DNA of 64,000 nucleotides from Arbacia lixula (lineage: Eukaryota > Echinodermata > Echinoidea > Arbacioida > Arbaciidae): NCBI GenBank assembly GCA_963669155.1, contig OZ022588.1, positions 13,969,170 through 14,033,169 on the forward strand, read 5' to 3'. The notes beneath the pieces are model-generated. The model saw only the letters and a list, made by a program, of their open reading frames with translations. It made no database searches and was not told the DNA's origin. The position numbers were made by a program, and so were the translations under genes. Shown here piece after piece: positions 1 through 11,846 of the stretch. Position 1 is the stretch's first letter; every line of letters starts with the position of its first letter.

Positions 1-744
1 TTCTCCGCATCAAAGCGGCATCTTTCCTGAATGAGTGAGATGCATTAGCCTACATCCCGCCGAACAACTGTTCAAAAGTCGCCAATATTTGCGACTCGCC
101 AAGCAACAAATACGTCTTGATAGGCGGCTCCGTTTTTTAAGTTGCTTTTTTTCATCACATTTTTCTATATTCTACTCTGAATATCATTTTATGGACAATC
201 ATACACTGTCATGCCAAGCATTTCAATTAGCCTAATACAGGCTCCTAACAAACATTGTTCTACGAAAGTAAAGGCCAAATTGATACCGAATCTCATGAAC
301 AATTCTAAATGTGTTTGTTCCGCGTTGTCTCTTTCTCTGTCGCTCAAGCATTTTTCTTTCCCCTCTCTTCTTTTTGTCACGTACAGCACATCTCTTAAAA
401 GTTGTTCTTAACTTCTAACGGTAGATGATTCTAACCAACTATGTTTTTATTTATGGTTGTGTGTTCTATTGTGTGATATGCTGCGTATATGATATGGTTT
501 TTTTTTTAACCTATTGATATGCAAATGTTTGTAATGTATTGTTTTGTAGGGGTATGTATATAAATCATTGTGGGGAATGCTTTAAATGCAATTAAATCAA
601 AGGATATTTCTCATCTAATCATGTAGAATAGCACTCGACAAGAAGTTAATGATTTATTTCACGAGAATAAAACGAGCAGTAGAGTTTGATTATATAACGA
701 ATACACAGGCGTGATACTCGTTTGGCATTGTCTCGCCTTTGTGG
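1..744. other. unique AT-rich DNA, no gene recognised
   Basis: I see only short open frames of about 66 codons on both strands, none resembling a known protein and none with a convincing start or splice context. There is no tandem repeat. The right edge meets the TTAA end of the foldback element. Confidence 0.6.
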
Positions 745-1387
745 TTAAAAGTCCCCTGTCATCAAAGTGTATGTCAACTTATCTTGATGCAACATAATAG
801 GTACATAAAAAAATCACTAACAGTTCAATGGAAATATGTGTCCTATATTTTAAGATAATTTGTATTTATTTTTTCTCAGCACTGATAAGCCCCGCCTCCA
901 AAATATCCTCCAACTCAAGATTCCCCCTGTGACATTATCAAGTGGTAGAAATTAGCAGGATAATAAGCAGAATTTATGCTCAAAATAAACATTGCAATGA
1001 CTACCTCCTGCCCACAAGATCACCACATGTCTTGACACAATACCATCTAACAACCTTTCATGTGGGAATATTCGTTTCCTTATGTCAGAAATGTTCTAGC
1101 TATGTGATGCTATTATAAGGATTTGCAGGTAGTCATTGCAATGTTTAGTTTATGCATAAATTATCTCTATTATCCTGCTAATTTCTACATTTGATGATGT
1201 CACAGGGGGAATCTTGAGTTGGACGATATTTTGCAGGCGGGGCTTATCAGTTCTGAGGAAAAATAAGGAAAAATTATTTCAAAATATAGGACACATATTT
1301 CCATTGAACAGTTAGTGATTTTGATATATACATATCAAGTTGCATCAACAGAAGTCAACATATATTTTGACGGCAGGCGCCCTTTAA
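745..1387. mobile_element. foldback MITE-like element with TTAA ends (piggyBac-type candidate)
   Basis: Two long arms (about 745-1010 and 1125-1387) are inverted copies of each other around a ~115 bp centre. Readable arm landmarks are TTGATGCAAC, CCATTGAAC, GGACACATATTTCCATT, CAGGGGGAATCTTGAGTTGG and CATTGCAATGACTACCT with its complement. The outermost matching bases are TTAAAAGTCCCCTG on the left and, read on the opposite strand, TTAAAGGGCGCCTG on the right, so both ends are TTAA. Duplication of TTAA is the hallmark of piggyBac-superfamily transposons and their non-autonomous relatives; that family link is inferred. No transposase is encoded. The arms differ at a modest number of positions, so the insertion is not very recent. 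Confidence 0.75.
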
Positions 1388-2850
1388 ATCAACTCGTGCT
1401 GCTAAAATATGGCGGTTTAAATCCCCGTGGGTGCGTTTTGTTGCCACCTTACCAACGTGAAAGTAGTTCCATGTATCATTTGCCTTGTGCCATGGTTACA
1501 ATGGCTGGTTTTATGTGATGTCTACCATGATAGGAACAAAGCGTCTATCGAGTGAGCGATTGTAGTGATGAATATCTTAAATTCTATTGGGCAGACGCGC
1601 GTACAATGAGATAATGGACAATCTCATTAACCGGATTGATCGTTTTATTTTGTAGAATACACTGGATTTTTGATGTACAGCGGGGTGGGGAAGGGGGGGG
1701 GGGGGGCGGGGGCGGGGGTTACACGCGATGAAATGGTCCGGGTATGTGTTGGAGCGCATGTCCACTAGTCCAATAATACATTTACTTTCAAGATGTAATA
1801 ACATTCATATATCATACACAATATATCCACGAACCTAATGTACTGCTCTCGAAGTTGACTCCATTTCCCGCAGCGTTATATTTGAACATTGGACACTCAT
1901 TCAGTTACTTTAGAGAACGTGGTAAAGGTTTTCTAGAAAAAAAAATACTGAATCCGTTTATTTGAGAGTCAGCAATGCATATACAGTGGATGCATGACTG
2001 TGTTTATCCCCATCCTATTTTTGTACTATCGAGAATCGGCTATCTTGGAAACCAGCATGTGTTTCAAATTCTTTTTAGGTTTGAAGCTCGTCTGACATGT
2101 CTGAACGTTGTCAAAATCACACATGCAGCTGGAAATGTGTACAGATTCCATCAATGAAATGGGAAGTATAACATGCTTTTACTTAAAGATATATAAATTT
2201 GTGTCGCGGCAAACACAACCTTGTTTCTGTCCAAACTCCTCGGCATAATGCCTATGAAAGATGGCAAGACATTTCCTTTCCATTACCTCACAATTATTTA
2301 CCGCATCATACGCCTGGAGCAAGTTTAGGATTGAAACCTAGGCAGTCATTATATTTGATACATTGCAGATATTTATTATAATATCATTTCCTCTTCCTTA
2401 CTTCACTATCATAATACAGCGCATTCTACATCTGGAGTTTCGAAATGGGACCAAACCAATCATTGTCTTTAATATACGTATTTTTATATGCTCACCACAC
2501 GTCATCTAAATAAACGGAACGAAGATGCATGATTATCAGCCGTACTTAAAAAAAACGTAATTACTGGACAATCAGCTTCAAAGTGGATCCACGGCGCATT
2601 ACGAAGCTCTCCGAATAGGTGAACGGCATTGGATAGATGGGGGCAACATCACGGAATACAATATCCCGGGGAATTGTGCAGAAATATTGCCCGGTTTATA
2701 TTTTGACTTGAACGGAAAGGACACTGCATCCCGGACCAGCCGGTTCACGAGGACATTGACATTTCGACTGTATGTGATGCACATTTCCCTCTGTTAGTCA
2801 GGAAGCCAACGAGCAATGTGCTCAGACATTTTTCTTTCTCCCACTCTGCT
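1388..2850. other. unique DNA with one G-rich tract, no gene recognised
   Basis: The stretch 1684-1720 is almost pure G on the + strand, with several G runs that could form a G-quadruplex. The plus frame of about 2545-2775 is open for roughly 75 codons but has no start codon and no recognisable domain. The overlapping minus frame is also open. Nothing else is apparent. Confidence 0.5.
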
Positions 2851-2852
<2 letters not shown>

Positions 2853-2891
<39 letters not shown>

Positions 2892-2915
2892 GCGCCCCCC
2901 CCCCCCCTCCTCCTC
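2853..2915. repeat. (CT)n array followed by poly-C
   Basis: About 34 bp of CT dinucleotides are followed by a run of 13 C and a short TCC stretch. This is the one compound tract in the window where the C run lies downstream of the CT array on the pyrimidine strand. Confidence 0.9.
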
Positions 2916-3214
2916 TCTGCCATTTTATTTGGAATGAAGGAGAAGAGGCTGGTTGGAAATAGACAGGCGCCACACGCCGCTTACCCCAATTTATTTTCTT
3001 GAATGCGTGATCAATTGCGCAGAAATACGTATAATACCTCAAGCGGGGTTGAACACCACGCTTTACGTCATACGAGATAGAACGCGGATATGTTTTTTAT
3101 TCTCCACCCCTCCCCCCCCCCCTCATATTCTCTAGCTCTATATGCTACAAGGTATTATCATTCTCATCCTATAAAAACATCGTCTTCATCTCCTTAAGCC
3201 CCACCCCCAACACC

Positions 3215-3218
<4 letters not shown>

Positions 3219-3253
<35 letters not shown>

Positions 3254-3264
3254 TCTCTCTCTCT
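3219..3264. repeat. (CT)n microsatellite
   Basis: Perfect to near-perfect CT dinucleotides with one CCC interruption. It creates glutamate/arginine-rich shadow frames on the minus strand that are not genes. Confidence 0.9.
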
Positions 3265-3513
3265 TATTTGAGCACAAACTTGAGCTTCCTCTTTCAGAAC
3301 ATAGAATGTAGACATAAGAGCACACACACAAACACACAATACGATGACAATATAAATCATAATTACAGTATAGAGTAGCTCAATCCTCCCCCGCCACCCA
3401 AGAGCGTTATACAATGTAGGCCTATGCGCAGGTTTTGGCCAACTCTGTTCAATAGGTAACAACATGGCGGAACTTCCGTCTTATCTGCCTGCCCAACAAA
3501 GCTACACGCGCCA

Positions 3514-3560
3514 TAATGATAATAATAATAATAATAATAATAGTAATAATAATGATAATA

Positions 3561-3610
<50 letters not shown>

Positions 3611-3611
3611 A

Positions 3612-3654
<43 letters not shown>

Positions 3655-3872
3655 TAATATTAATGATAATGATAATAATACTACGAATAATAATCATCAG
3701 CATCATCATCATCATCATGATAATAATATGGAGCTTTTATATAGCGCTTAATACAATACAGTTTCTAAGCACTTTACAATTTAAACAGAAAGTAAATAAA
3801 ACAAGTACAACATAATAAATTTGAATGGAGTCGAAGCATAAACTATAAGTGTATAAAATTAAGATGTAATTA
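3514..3872 (-). mobile_element. SINE- or LINE-tail-like element with (ATT)n tail
   Basis: An imperfect AAT trinucleotide array (3514-3690, then a CAT run to 3720) abuts a sequence that reads on the minus strand as AAAGTGCTTAGAAACTG, then AAGCGCTATATAAAAGC, then the trinucleotide tail. An AAGCGCTATATAAA box just before an ATT repeat is a common 3' end of animal SINEs and L2/CR1-type LINEs. The microsatellite is therefore best read as the expanded tail of a minus-strand insertion. The 5' limit is unclear; I placed it at the edge of the duplicated block. Similar boxes occur near 44750 and 47775. Confidence 0.5.
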
Positions 3873-4020
3873 GTTAAATATCTATCGTATAAAATTATCA
3901 TATTACAATAACTCAATAAATGAAATAGCAAGCTAATAACAGATAACTGGTAATGGAGCAATGTTACCTGAAGTTAGCCAGCATTGCCCAAATCTTCCTA
4001 ATCATGTGATATATCACCAT

Positions 4021-4100
4021 TTAACCCTCTCGACACCAACCAAGCACAGTCCCATGTTAATCACTACACCATTTATAGTCTATAGAAATGAGAGGGTTAA
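4021..4100. mobile_element. 80 bp element with TTAACCCTCTC inverted ends (mini piggyBac-like MITE)
   Basis: The sequence starts TTAACCCTCTC and ends GAGAGGGTTAA, a perfect 11 bp terminal inverted repeat that includes the TTAA target. TTAACCCT is a typical piggyBac-type terminus. The interior is about 58 bp and non-coding. In the second copy of the block (7782-7860) the left end is kept, but the right end reads GAGAGGTCAA, so it has decayed there. Chance is possible for an 11 bp repeat, but its position exactly at TTAA argues for a transposon. Confidence 0.5.
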
Positions 4101-4359
4101 ACTCGGTCGAGTTCCCATTTGAGACATGAGCATCATCATAATTTACGGTGATAATATCCGGAACTATTTCGTCTGAGGCAGTAAGGAGAGAGAAAGGGGC
4201 GTGCGCTGATATATATATTTTTTTAGCACGCGGCTCTATGTTCTCAAAAGCGTAGTCTAGAACAGTTCATCACAATATTACACACATACCTACATGCAAA
4301 CTAACATCCGAACAAACATACACACATACACATATCAACCTGAATATCGCTGTGCCCCC

Positions 4360-4396
4360 CTCCCTCTCTATCTCTCTCTCTTTCTCTCTCTCTCTC

Positions 4397-4434
<38 letters not shown>

Positions 4435-4490
4435 CCTCTCTCTCTATTTCTTCGTCCCTTTCTCTTTCTCCTTTTCTCTCTCTCTCTGAC
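4360..4490. repeat. C run plus (CT)n array
   Basis: CCCCCC is followed by about 120 bp of CT dinucleotides with occasional TTT, ATC and CCC interruptions. The matching tract in copy 2 (8124-8232) differs in length. Confidence 0.9.
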
Positions 4491-4907
4491 TTCACTTCCT
4501 CGATTCTCATTTCAAAGAATCTCTCCATGCAACTGCCCAACATTTTCCCCCGTCTGGCAGCCTAATGGAAACGATACACAGATTACTCTCAGAATAATGT
4601 TATCTAAATAATTTGATTGATGGAATACTGCATGAGCTTAAAATCTTTGTTTGACGTAATCGAGAAAATAATGTTCCGGCGCTCGTTACCACTATACGGA
4701 CATATTATGCGCGATGTGCGAAACGCATGCATCTAAAAGCGTCGGTATACTAGTAAATGACGGGGGAACATACAACGTACCAAATAGGAATGGAAAGATC
4801 GAGGCTACATGGTCGTGCACAGTGTACGCTCACTGCTCAATAGTGCCGATAAGAATAGCAAAGAAACGAAAACGCGGATAAAGGCTGAACTAGATCTCAC
4901 TTCCGAG

Positions 4908-4920
4908 TGACGTCACGTGA
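4908..4920. promoter_or_regulatory. CRE palindrome overlapping an E-box
   Basis: TGACGTCA (4908-4915) overlaps CACGTGA (4914-4920). The same 13 bases occur in copy 2 at 8657-8669. These match the textbook CREB/ATF palindrome and the MYC/USF-type E-box. No transcription start or gene is visible nearby, so function is unproven. Confidence 0.35.
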
Positions 4921-4987
4921 CAAGCCTGCTAAAAGGTCAATCTATAGCAATGTTTGTTCGTGGGGCTTTCGCGAGCATGGTAGAGTG

Positions 4988-4993
4988 GAGGGA

Positions 4994-5053
<60 letters not shown>
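4988..5053. repeat. (GA)n microsatellite
   Basis: Near-perfect GA dinucleotides of about 65 bp. The counterpart in copy 2 is 8740-8812. Confidence 0.92.
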
Positions 5054-5054
<1 letters not shown>

Positions 5055-5986
5055 AAAGCGAATCGCCCCGTCTAAACTCGTACGTCTGCATCGACACAAA
5101 AGCACTACATTGCCTGTAACAGGTTGGCGTGTGGTATCTTTTCGGTTCCTTAGGTTGGATACAGCTCAGAGTCACACGCCACGTATCACCTTTAAGATAT
5201 ATGGCTTTTAAGCTTTCATCCTTTTAGTAACCTTAGTCATGTTAGTGGTGCGATACCGATCAGTATTTTCCATCTGCAATATTTTTTTTATTTTGCGATA
5301 TTTACATACATCCGAAATTCCTAGAGAACATGACTGGCAGAATCTAAATTAAAAGAATAAGCGCTCTTAGACGTATGTTTTTGAGATGAAAAAAATATGG
5401 GTATTGAGTGGTTTGTTTAATGAATAATAGTGATATTTCAATAATTCTTTCAATGCATTTGCCTATACTTGATGATGGGCTCATCTCAAAATCAATTTGA
5501 TATACCATATATTGGTTTTAAAGTCAAACAATTCATCAAGAAAACCAAATCATCATACTTTGTACGATGTTTTTTTTACAGGCTAGCGTGCATTTTTTTT
5601 TTTTTTTTTTGCATTTTGTTTTCATTCAATAACTGAATATTACATATACATATGTACGTGTTTGATTCATTACAAAAATATCACATTTCACGATTTGTCC
5701 TGTAACTCTTGCAATATATATGATATAGTAGCATTTAGTCTGATGTGGAGGCAATGCAAGTCTTGAATCTTTATCATAAACATGATAAACATATCTCCGC
5801 CTCCCTTGAGCGTAGACACCCCCCCCCCCTCCTTTCTCGCCCGCACTCCTCCCTCTATCTTCTTTATCTCAACACCATCAATCCTTTCCTAAACTTTTCA
5901 TGCTATCTAGACAATCTCGTTCCCAATAACTTCAAGAATCATGGTTTATGTACTCTATCAACAATTCTCTATCAATAATTGAAAGC

Positions 5987-6007
5987 GCCACGTGGATATC
6001 ACGTGGC
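5987..6007. promoter_or_regulatory. paired E-boxes in an inverted repeat
   Basis: GCCACGTG and CACGTGGC are separated by GATAT, giving a 21 bp near-palindrome with two CACGTG boxes. It is identical in copy 2 (9710-9730). bHLH factors of the MYC/USF/CLOCK type bind CACGTG; any role here is inference. Confidence 0.35.
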
Positions 6008-6146
6008 TGTACGCCACACTGTTACAGCGCACACATAATTCGATTATTGCAAAGTATCAATCCAATACTATTATGATGTTTCTCGTGCTCCATTTTCTGA
6101 CTGAAAGAGACATGTCTCAAGGATTCGTCTCCTCGGTACCACAGAG

Positions 6147-6349
6147 AGAAAGAGGGAAAGGGAAAGAGAGAGAGGGGGGGGGGGAGCGAGAGAGAGGGAG
6201 AGAGAGAGAGGGGGGGGAGGGGGAGAGAGAGGGGAGGGGAGATAGAGAAGAGAGAGAGAGAGTGAGAGGAGAGGGAGTGAGAGAGAGAGAGTTAGAGAGA
6301 GAGAGTGAGTGAGAGAAGAGAGTGAGTCAGAGAGAGAGAGAGAGAGAGG

Positions 6350-6385
<36 letters not shown>

Positions 6386-6490
6386 TGTATGAGTGAGTGA
6401 GAGAGTGAGAGTGAGAGTGGGGGAGTGAAGAGAGGGGATGGGTGGAAGCAAAACAGAGGGAGATAGAGGGTGTGTGGTGGGGGGGGGGGT
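6147..6490. repeat. complex GA / poly-G / GT purine-rich tract
   Basis: GA dinucleotides alternate with G runs (for example near 6174-6184 and 6211-6217), followed by a (GT)n stretch at about 6354-6383, more GA and a final G run at 6479-6489. The copy 2 tract (9865-10147) has the same order but different lengths, as expected for slippage between alleles or paralogues. Confidence 0.88.
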
Positions 6491-7442
6491 CGAGTTAGTG
6501 CGTAAATTCGGGGTAGATAAACATGGGGTGAAAGAGGGATGTAGCGGATAACAGGGGGTGCAGAAGAAAAGAAGAAACGAAAAGGGGAAGAAGAAAAGAA
6601 AAGGAGAATAGATAAAGATATTCTCTCCGTTATAGTGCTTTTACATGTTTTAGTCTTCTCTACAATAGTTAAATCATATCCTTGAATGGTTTACTTCTCA
6701 TGTACCTTTTCTCCGCAACATTTTCATTACACAAGTAGTATGCTTTATGTATGACATTTCTCAAACTCTTGACAAAATGTGCGTCTGCTTATTCCATATC
6801 ATATTGTAGTTATGATAGACCTCTTCATTTAACGGAAGAGGCGGAGGGGCAAAGACTGCACGTGTTTGTTGACTTTTTAAATATATTCTGTCGACTCTTA
6901 AACATATAAAACTGAATGTGTCAAACATTAGGCACCCGAAGACTAATTTCCCACGCTGGGATTCACCCCCCCCCCCCCCTCCGTCCCCATTCACTACGCC
7001 TTTAAAGTACAAACAATGTGATGTTATCTTACAGACAATCTCATTCAAAAGAGAAAATGTCATAAACCACGCATGCAGCCTCGTGCTCAAAGAATTCATC
7101 AATCAAAGCAATCTACGGCCGATGTGAAACAAGTCTAAAAAAAAGACAAATAAAATAAAATCATAATTTCCAAACGGAAATTTGACCAAGATAGGAAATA
7201 TAAGCAACTAAAGAGTTACAATTATTATCAATTATAAGAACAGGAGCACCAATCACTAGTACTACTAAAACATATTTGTATTCAACGCCAACTTACTAAT
7301 CACGCTAATATTGGTTCTCGTTTGAATTAATTTGATATGCATATGAATGTCTGTCCGTCTTCTCTCCCTCTCTTTCATATGCACACCGATGTTCCATTTA
7401 TGCTCTTCTTGTTCTTCTTTCTATTCTTCTGCTTCCGAAAGC

Positions 7443-7642
7443 NNNNNNNNNNNNNNNNNNNNNNNNNNNNNNNNNNNNNNNNNNNNNNNNNNNNNNNNNN
7501 NNNNNNNNNNNNNNNNNNNNNNNNNNNNNNNNNNNNNNNNNNNNNNNNNNNNNNNNNNNNNNNNNNNNNNNNNNNNNNNNNNNNNNNNNNNNNNNNNNNN
7601 NNNNNNNNNNNNNNNNNNNNNNNNNNNNNNNNNNNNNNNNNN
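7443..7642. other. assembly gap, 200 N
   Basis: Exactly 200 consecutive N separate the two copies of the duplicated block. A round number suggests a scaffold gap of arbitrary size, not a measured distance. Confidence 0.99.
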
Positions 7643-8135
7643 TTAACTATCAATCATATAACAACAACTCAATAAATTAAATAGCAAGCTAATAACAGAT
7701 AACTGGTAATGGAGCAATGTTACCTCAAGTTAGCCAGCATTGCACCAGTCTACCTAATCATGTGATACAGTATATCACCCTTTAACCCTCTCAATACCAA
7801 CCAAGCACAGTCCCATGTTAATCACCACACCATTTATCGTCTATGGAACTGAGAGGTCAAACTCGGTCGGGTTTCCATTTGAGACATGAGCATCATCATA
7901 ATTTACTGTGATAATATCCGGAACTATTTCGTCTGATACAGCAAGGAGAGAGAAAGGGGCGTGCGCTGATATATGTATTTTTTTCCGGCACGCGGCTCTA
8001 TGTTCTCAAAAGCGTAGTCTAGGACAGTTCATCACAATATTACACATATAAACCATACCTACATACACACCCACATCCGAACAAACATACACACATACAC
8101 ATATCAACCTGAATATCGCTGTGCCCCCCCCCCTC

Positions 8136-8197
<62 letters not shown>

Positions 8198-8748
8198 ATT
8201 CTTCGTCCCTTTCTCTTTCTCCTTTTCTCTCTCTCTGACTTCACTTCCTCGATTCTCATTTCAGAGAATCTCTCCATGCAACTCGCCAACATTTTCCCCC
8301 GTCTGGCAGCCTAATGGAAACGATACACAAATTACTCTCAGAATAATGTTATCTAAATAATTTGATTGATGGAATACTGCATGAGCTTAAAATCTTTGTT
8401 TGACGTAATCGAGAAAATAATGTTCCCGGCGCTCGTTACCACTATACGGACATATTATGCGCGATGTGCGAAACGCATGCATCTAAAAGCGTTGGTATAC
8501 TAGTAATGACGGGGGAACATACAACGTACCAAATAGGAATGGAAAGATCGAGGCTACATGGTCGTGCACAGTGTACGCTCACTGCTCAATAGTGCCGATA
8601 AGAATAGCAAAGAAACGAAAACGCGGATAAAGGCTGAACTAGATCTCACTTCCGAGTGACGTCACGTGACAAGCCTGCTAAAAGGTCAATCTATAGCAAT
8701 GTTTGTTCGTGGGGCTTTCGCGAGCATGGTAGAGTGGTGGGAGAGGGA

Positions 8749-8813
<65 letters not shown>

Positions 8814-11087
8814 AAAGCGAATCGCCCCGTCTAAACTCGTACGTCTGCATCGACACAAAAGCACTACATTGCCTGTAACAGGTTGGCGTGTAGTATCTTT
8901 TCGGTTCCTTAGGTTAGATACAGCACAGAGTCACACGCCACGTATCACCTTTAAGATATATGTCTTTTAAGCTTTCATCCTTTTAGTAACCTTAGTCATG
9001 TTAGTGGTGCGATACCGATCCAGTATTTTCCATCTGCAATATTTTTTTATTGTGCGATATTTACATACATCCGAAATTCCGAGAGAACATGACTGGCAGA
9101 ATCTAAATTAAAAGAATAAGCGCTCTTAGACGTATGTTTTTGAGATGAAAAAAATATGGGTATTGAGTGGTTTGTTTAATGAATAATACTGATATTTGAA
9201 TAATTCTTTCAATGCATTCGCCTATACTTGATGATGGATTCATCTCAAAATCAATTTGATATACCACATACTGGTTTTGAAGTCAAACAACTCATCAAGT
9301 AAACCAAATCATCATACTTTGTACGATGATTTTTTACAGGCTAGCGTGCATTTTTTTTTTGCACTTTGTTTTCATTCAAAAAACTGAATATTACATTCCA
9401 TATCTACGTGTTTGATTCATTACAAAAATATCAAATTTCACGATATTTTATGTAACTGTTGCAATACATATGATATAGTAGTACTTAGTCTGGTGCGGAG
9501 GCAATGCAAGTCTTGAATCTTTACCATAAACATTTTCAACATATCTCCTCCTCCCTTGAGCCTAGACACCCCCCCCCCCCTTTCTCGCCCGCACTCCTCC
9601 TTCTATCTTCTTTATCTCAACACCATCAATCCTTTCCTAAACTTTCCAATAACTTCAAGAATCATGGTTTATGTACTCTATCAACAATGCTCTATCAATA
9701 ATTGAAAGCGCCACGTGGATATCACGTGGCTGTACGCCACACTGTTACAGCGCACACATAATTCGATTATTGCAAAGTATCAATCCAATACTATTATGAT
9801 GTTTCTCGTGCTCCATTTTCTGACTGAAAGAGACATGTCTCAAGGATTCGTCTCGTCGGTACCACAGAGAGAAAGAGGGAGAGGGAAAGAGAGAGAGAGA
9901 GAGGGGGGGGGGAGCGAGAAAGGGGGGAGGGGGAGGGGGGAGAGAGAGGGGGGGAGAAAGATAGAGAAGAGAGAGAGTGAGTGAGAGAAAGAGAGGGAGT
10001 CAGAGAGAGAGAGGGAGTGTGTGCGTGTGTGTGTATGTGTGTGTGTATGAGTGAGTGAGAGAGTGAGAGTGAGAGCGGGGGAGTGAAGAGAGGGGTGGGT
10101 GGGAAGCAAAACAGAGGGAGATAGAGGGTGTGTGGTGGGGGGGGGGTCGAGTTAGTGCGTAAATTCGGGGTAGATAAACATGGGGTGAAAGAGGGATGTA
10201 GCGGATAACAAGGGGTGCAGAAGAAAAGAAGAAACGAAAAGGGGAAGAAGAAAAGAAAAGGAGAAGAGACAAAGATATTCTCTCCGTTATAGTGCTTTTT
10301 ACATGTTTTAGTCCTTCTCTACAATAGTTAAATCATATCCTTGAATTGTTTACTTCTCATGTACCTTTTCTCCGCAACATTTTCATTACACAAGTAGTAT
10401 GTTTTATGTATGACATTTCTCAAACTTTTGACAAAGTGTGCGTCTGCTTATTCCATATCAAATTGTAGTTATGATAGACCTCTCATTTAACGGAAGAGGC
10501 GGAGGGGCAAAGACTGCACGTGTTTGTTGACTTTTAAATATATTCTGTCGACTCTTAAAACATATAAAAACTGAATGTGTCAAACAGCATGCACCCAAAG
10601 ACTAATTTCCCACGCTGGGATCCCCCCCCCCCCCCCCCGTCCCCCTTCACTACGCCTTTAAAGTACAAACAATGTGATGTTATCTTACTGACAATCTCAT
10701 TCAAGAGAAAAATGTCATAAACCACGCATACAGCCTTGTGCTCAAAGAATTCATCAATCAAAGCAATCTACGGCCGATGTGAAACAAGTCTACGAAGACA
10801 AAAAAAAAAAATCATAATTTCCAAACGGAAATTTGACCAAGATAGGAAATATAAGCAAACTAAAGGGTTACAATCATTATCAATTATAAGAACAGGAGCA
10901 CCAATCACTAGTACGACTAAAACATATTTGTATTCAACGCCAACTTACTAATCATGCTAATATTGGTTCTCGTTTGAATTAATTTGATATGCCTATGAAT
11001 GTCTGTCCGTCTTCTCTCCCTCTCTTTCATATGCACACCGATATGCCATTTATGCTCTTCTGACTCTTCTTTCTATTCTTCTGCTTC
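7643..11087. repeat. copy 2 of the ~3.5 kb gap-flanked duplication
   Basis: It is collinear with 3873-7436. The first bases after the gap (TTAACTATCAATC...) align to copy 1 near 3875, and the alignment stops where copy 1 reads CTTCCGAAAGC and copy 2 reads CTTCGTATGTC. Unique stretches such as 8340-8720 against 4600-4980 differ by only a few substitutions and single-base indels. Both inner breakpoints coincide with the gap. That pattern fits two haplotypes kept as neighbouring contigs; a genuine recent tandem duplication is the alternative. There is no gene inside, and a poly-C tract lies at 10622-10638. Confidence 0.92.
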
Positions 11088-11214
11088 GTATGTCTCTATC
11101 TTTGTCTGCTAGTGTATCTTCTGTCAGTCTGTTCCTACCCACCCTGCTAACATCATTACGTCGATGTCTCTGTCTGTGTGTAACCCCCTAACCCCCACCC
11201 CCCACTCCATCACG

Positions 11215-11255
11215 CTCTCTCTATCCCCCCCCCCCCCGCCTCTCTCTTTTTCTTC

Positions 11256-11309
<54 letters not shown>

Positions 11310-11356
11310 TTTCCCCCTCTCTCTCCTCCTCTCACTATCTCTCTATCGCTCGCTCA

Positions 11357-11399
<43 letters not shown>

Positions 11400-11400
11400 G
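11215..11400. repeat. C run plus long (CT)n array
   Basis: A run of 13 C near 11226 is followed by about 170 bp of CT dinucleotides with TTT and CCC interruptions. It yields serine/leucine-rich shadow frames only. Confidence 0.9.
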
Positions 11401-11525
11401 TTAGTTTCTCTTTCGCAATCCACCTCTCTATGTGTCTTGCAGCAATTCTCTCGTTCAATCTCAGGATCTGGGTTGATGGATGTTGGCCGCGTAATGAAAT
11501 CGCCCTACTCCCTATCTCTCGATCC

Positions 11526-11547
11526 CCTTTTCTCCCCCCCCCCCCCA

Positions 11548-11634
<87 letters not shown>

Positions 11635-11642
11635 CTCTCTCC
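11526..11642. repeat. C run plus (CT)n array
   Basis: A run of C near 11533 is followed after AACC by about 95 bp of CT dinucleotides with ATCTATCT interruptions. Confidence 0.9.
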
Positions 11643-11710
11643 CCATTTTTCCACCGTTACTGCCTCTTGAATACCTGGTGCTTCAAACCTGCCTATGTTT
11701 GTGTGGCGCG

Positions 11711-11811
11711 GTGATGATGATGATGATGACGATGATGATGGTGATGATGATGATGACGATGATGATGGTGATGATGATGATGACGATGATGATGGTGATG
11801 ATGATGATGAC

Positions 11812-11846
<35 letters not shown>

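Larger units (their letters stand above)
3873..7436. repeat. copy 1 of a ~3.5 kb gap-flanked duplication
   Basis: This block is collinear with 7643-11087 in the same orientation. It includes unique landmarks such as GATAGCAAGCTAATAACAG-like sequence near 3925, the CRE/E-box at 4908-4920, the paired E-boxes at 5987-6007 and the poly-C tract near 6966. Differences are scattered substitutions, short indels and microsatellite length changes. Copy 1 ends against the run of N at 7443. It contains CT arrays (4360-4490), GA arrays (4988-5053), a complex GA/G/GT tract (6147-6490) and no recognisable gene. See copy 2 for interpretation. Confidence 0.92.

Noticed and set aside
2545..2775. Plus-strand open stretch of about 75 codons that looks slightly protein-like
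   Set aside because: No start codon, weak acceptor, both strands open and no recognised domain; chance opening is likely.
3449..3815. Poly-Ile and poly-Asn frames
   Set aside because: Direct translation of the AAT array.
7337..7675. Open frames spanning the N run
   Set aside because: Unknown bases create a false open frame; there is no sequence to support it.
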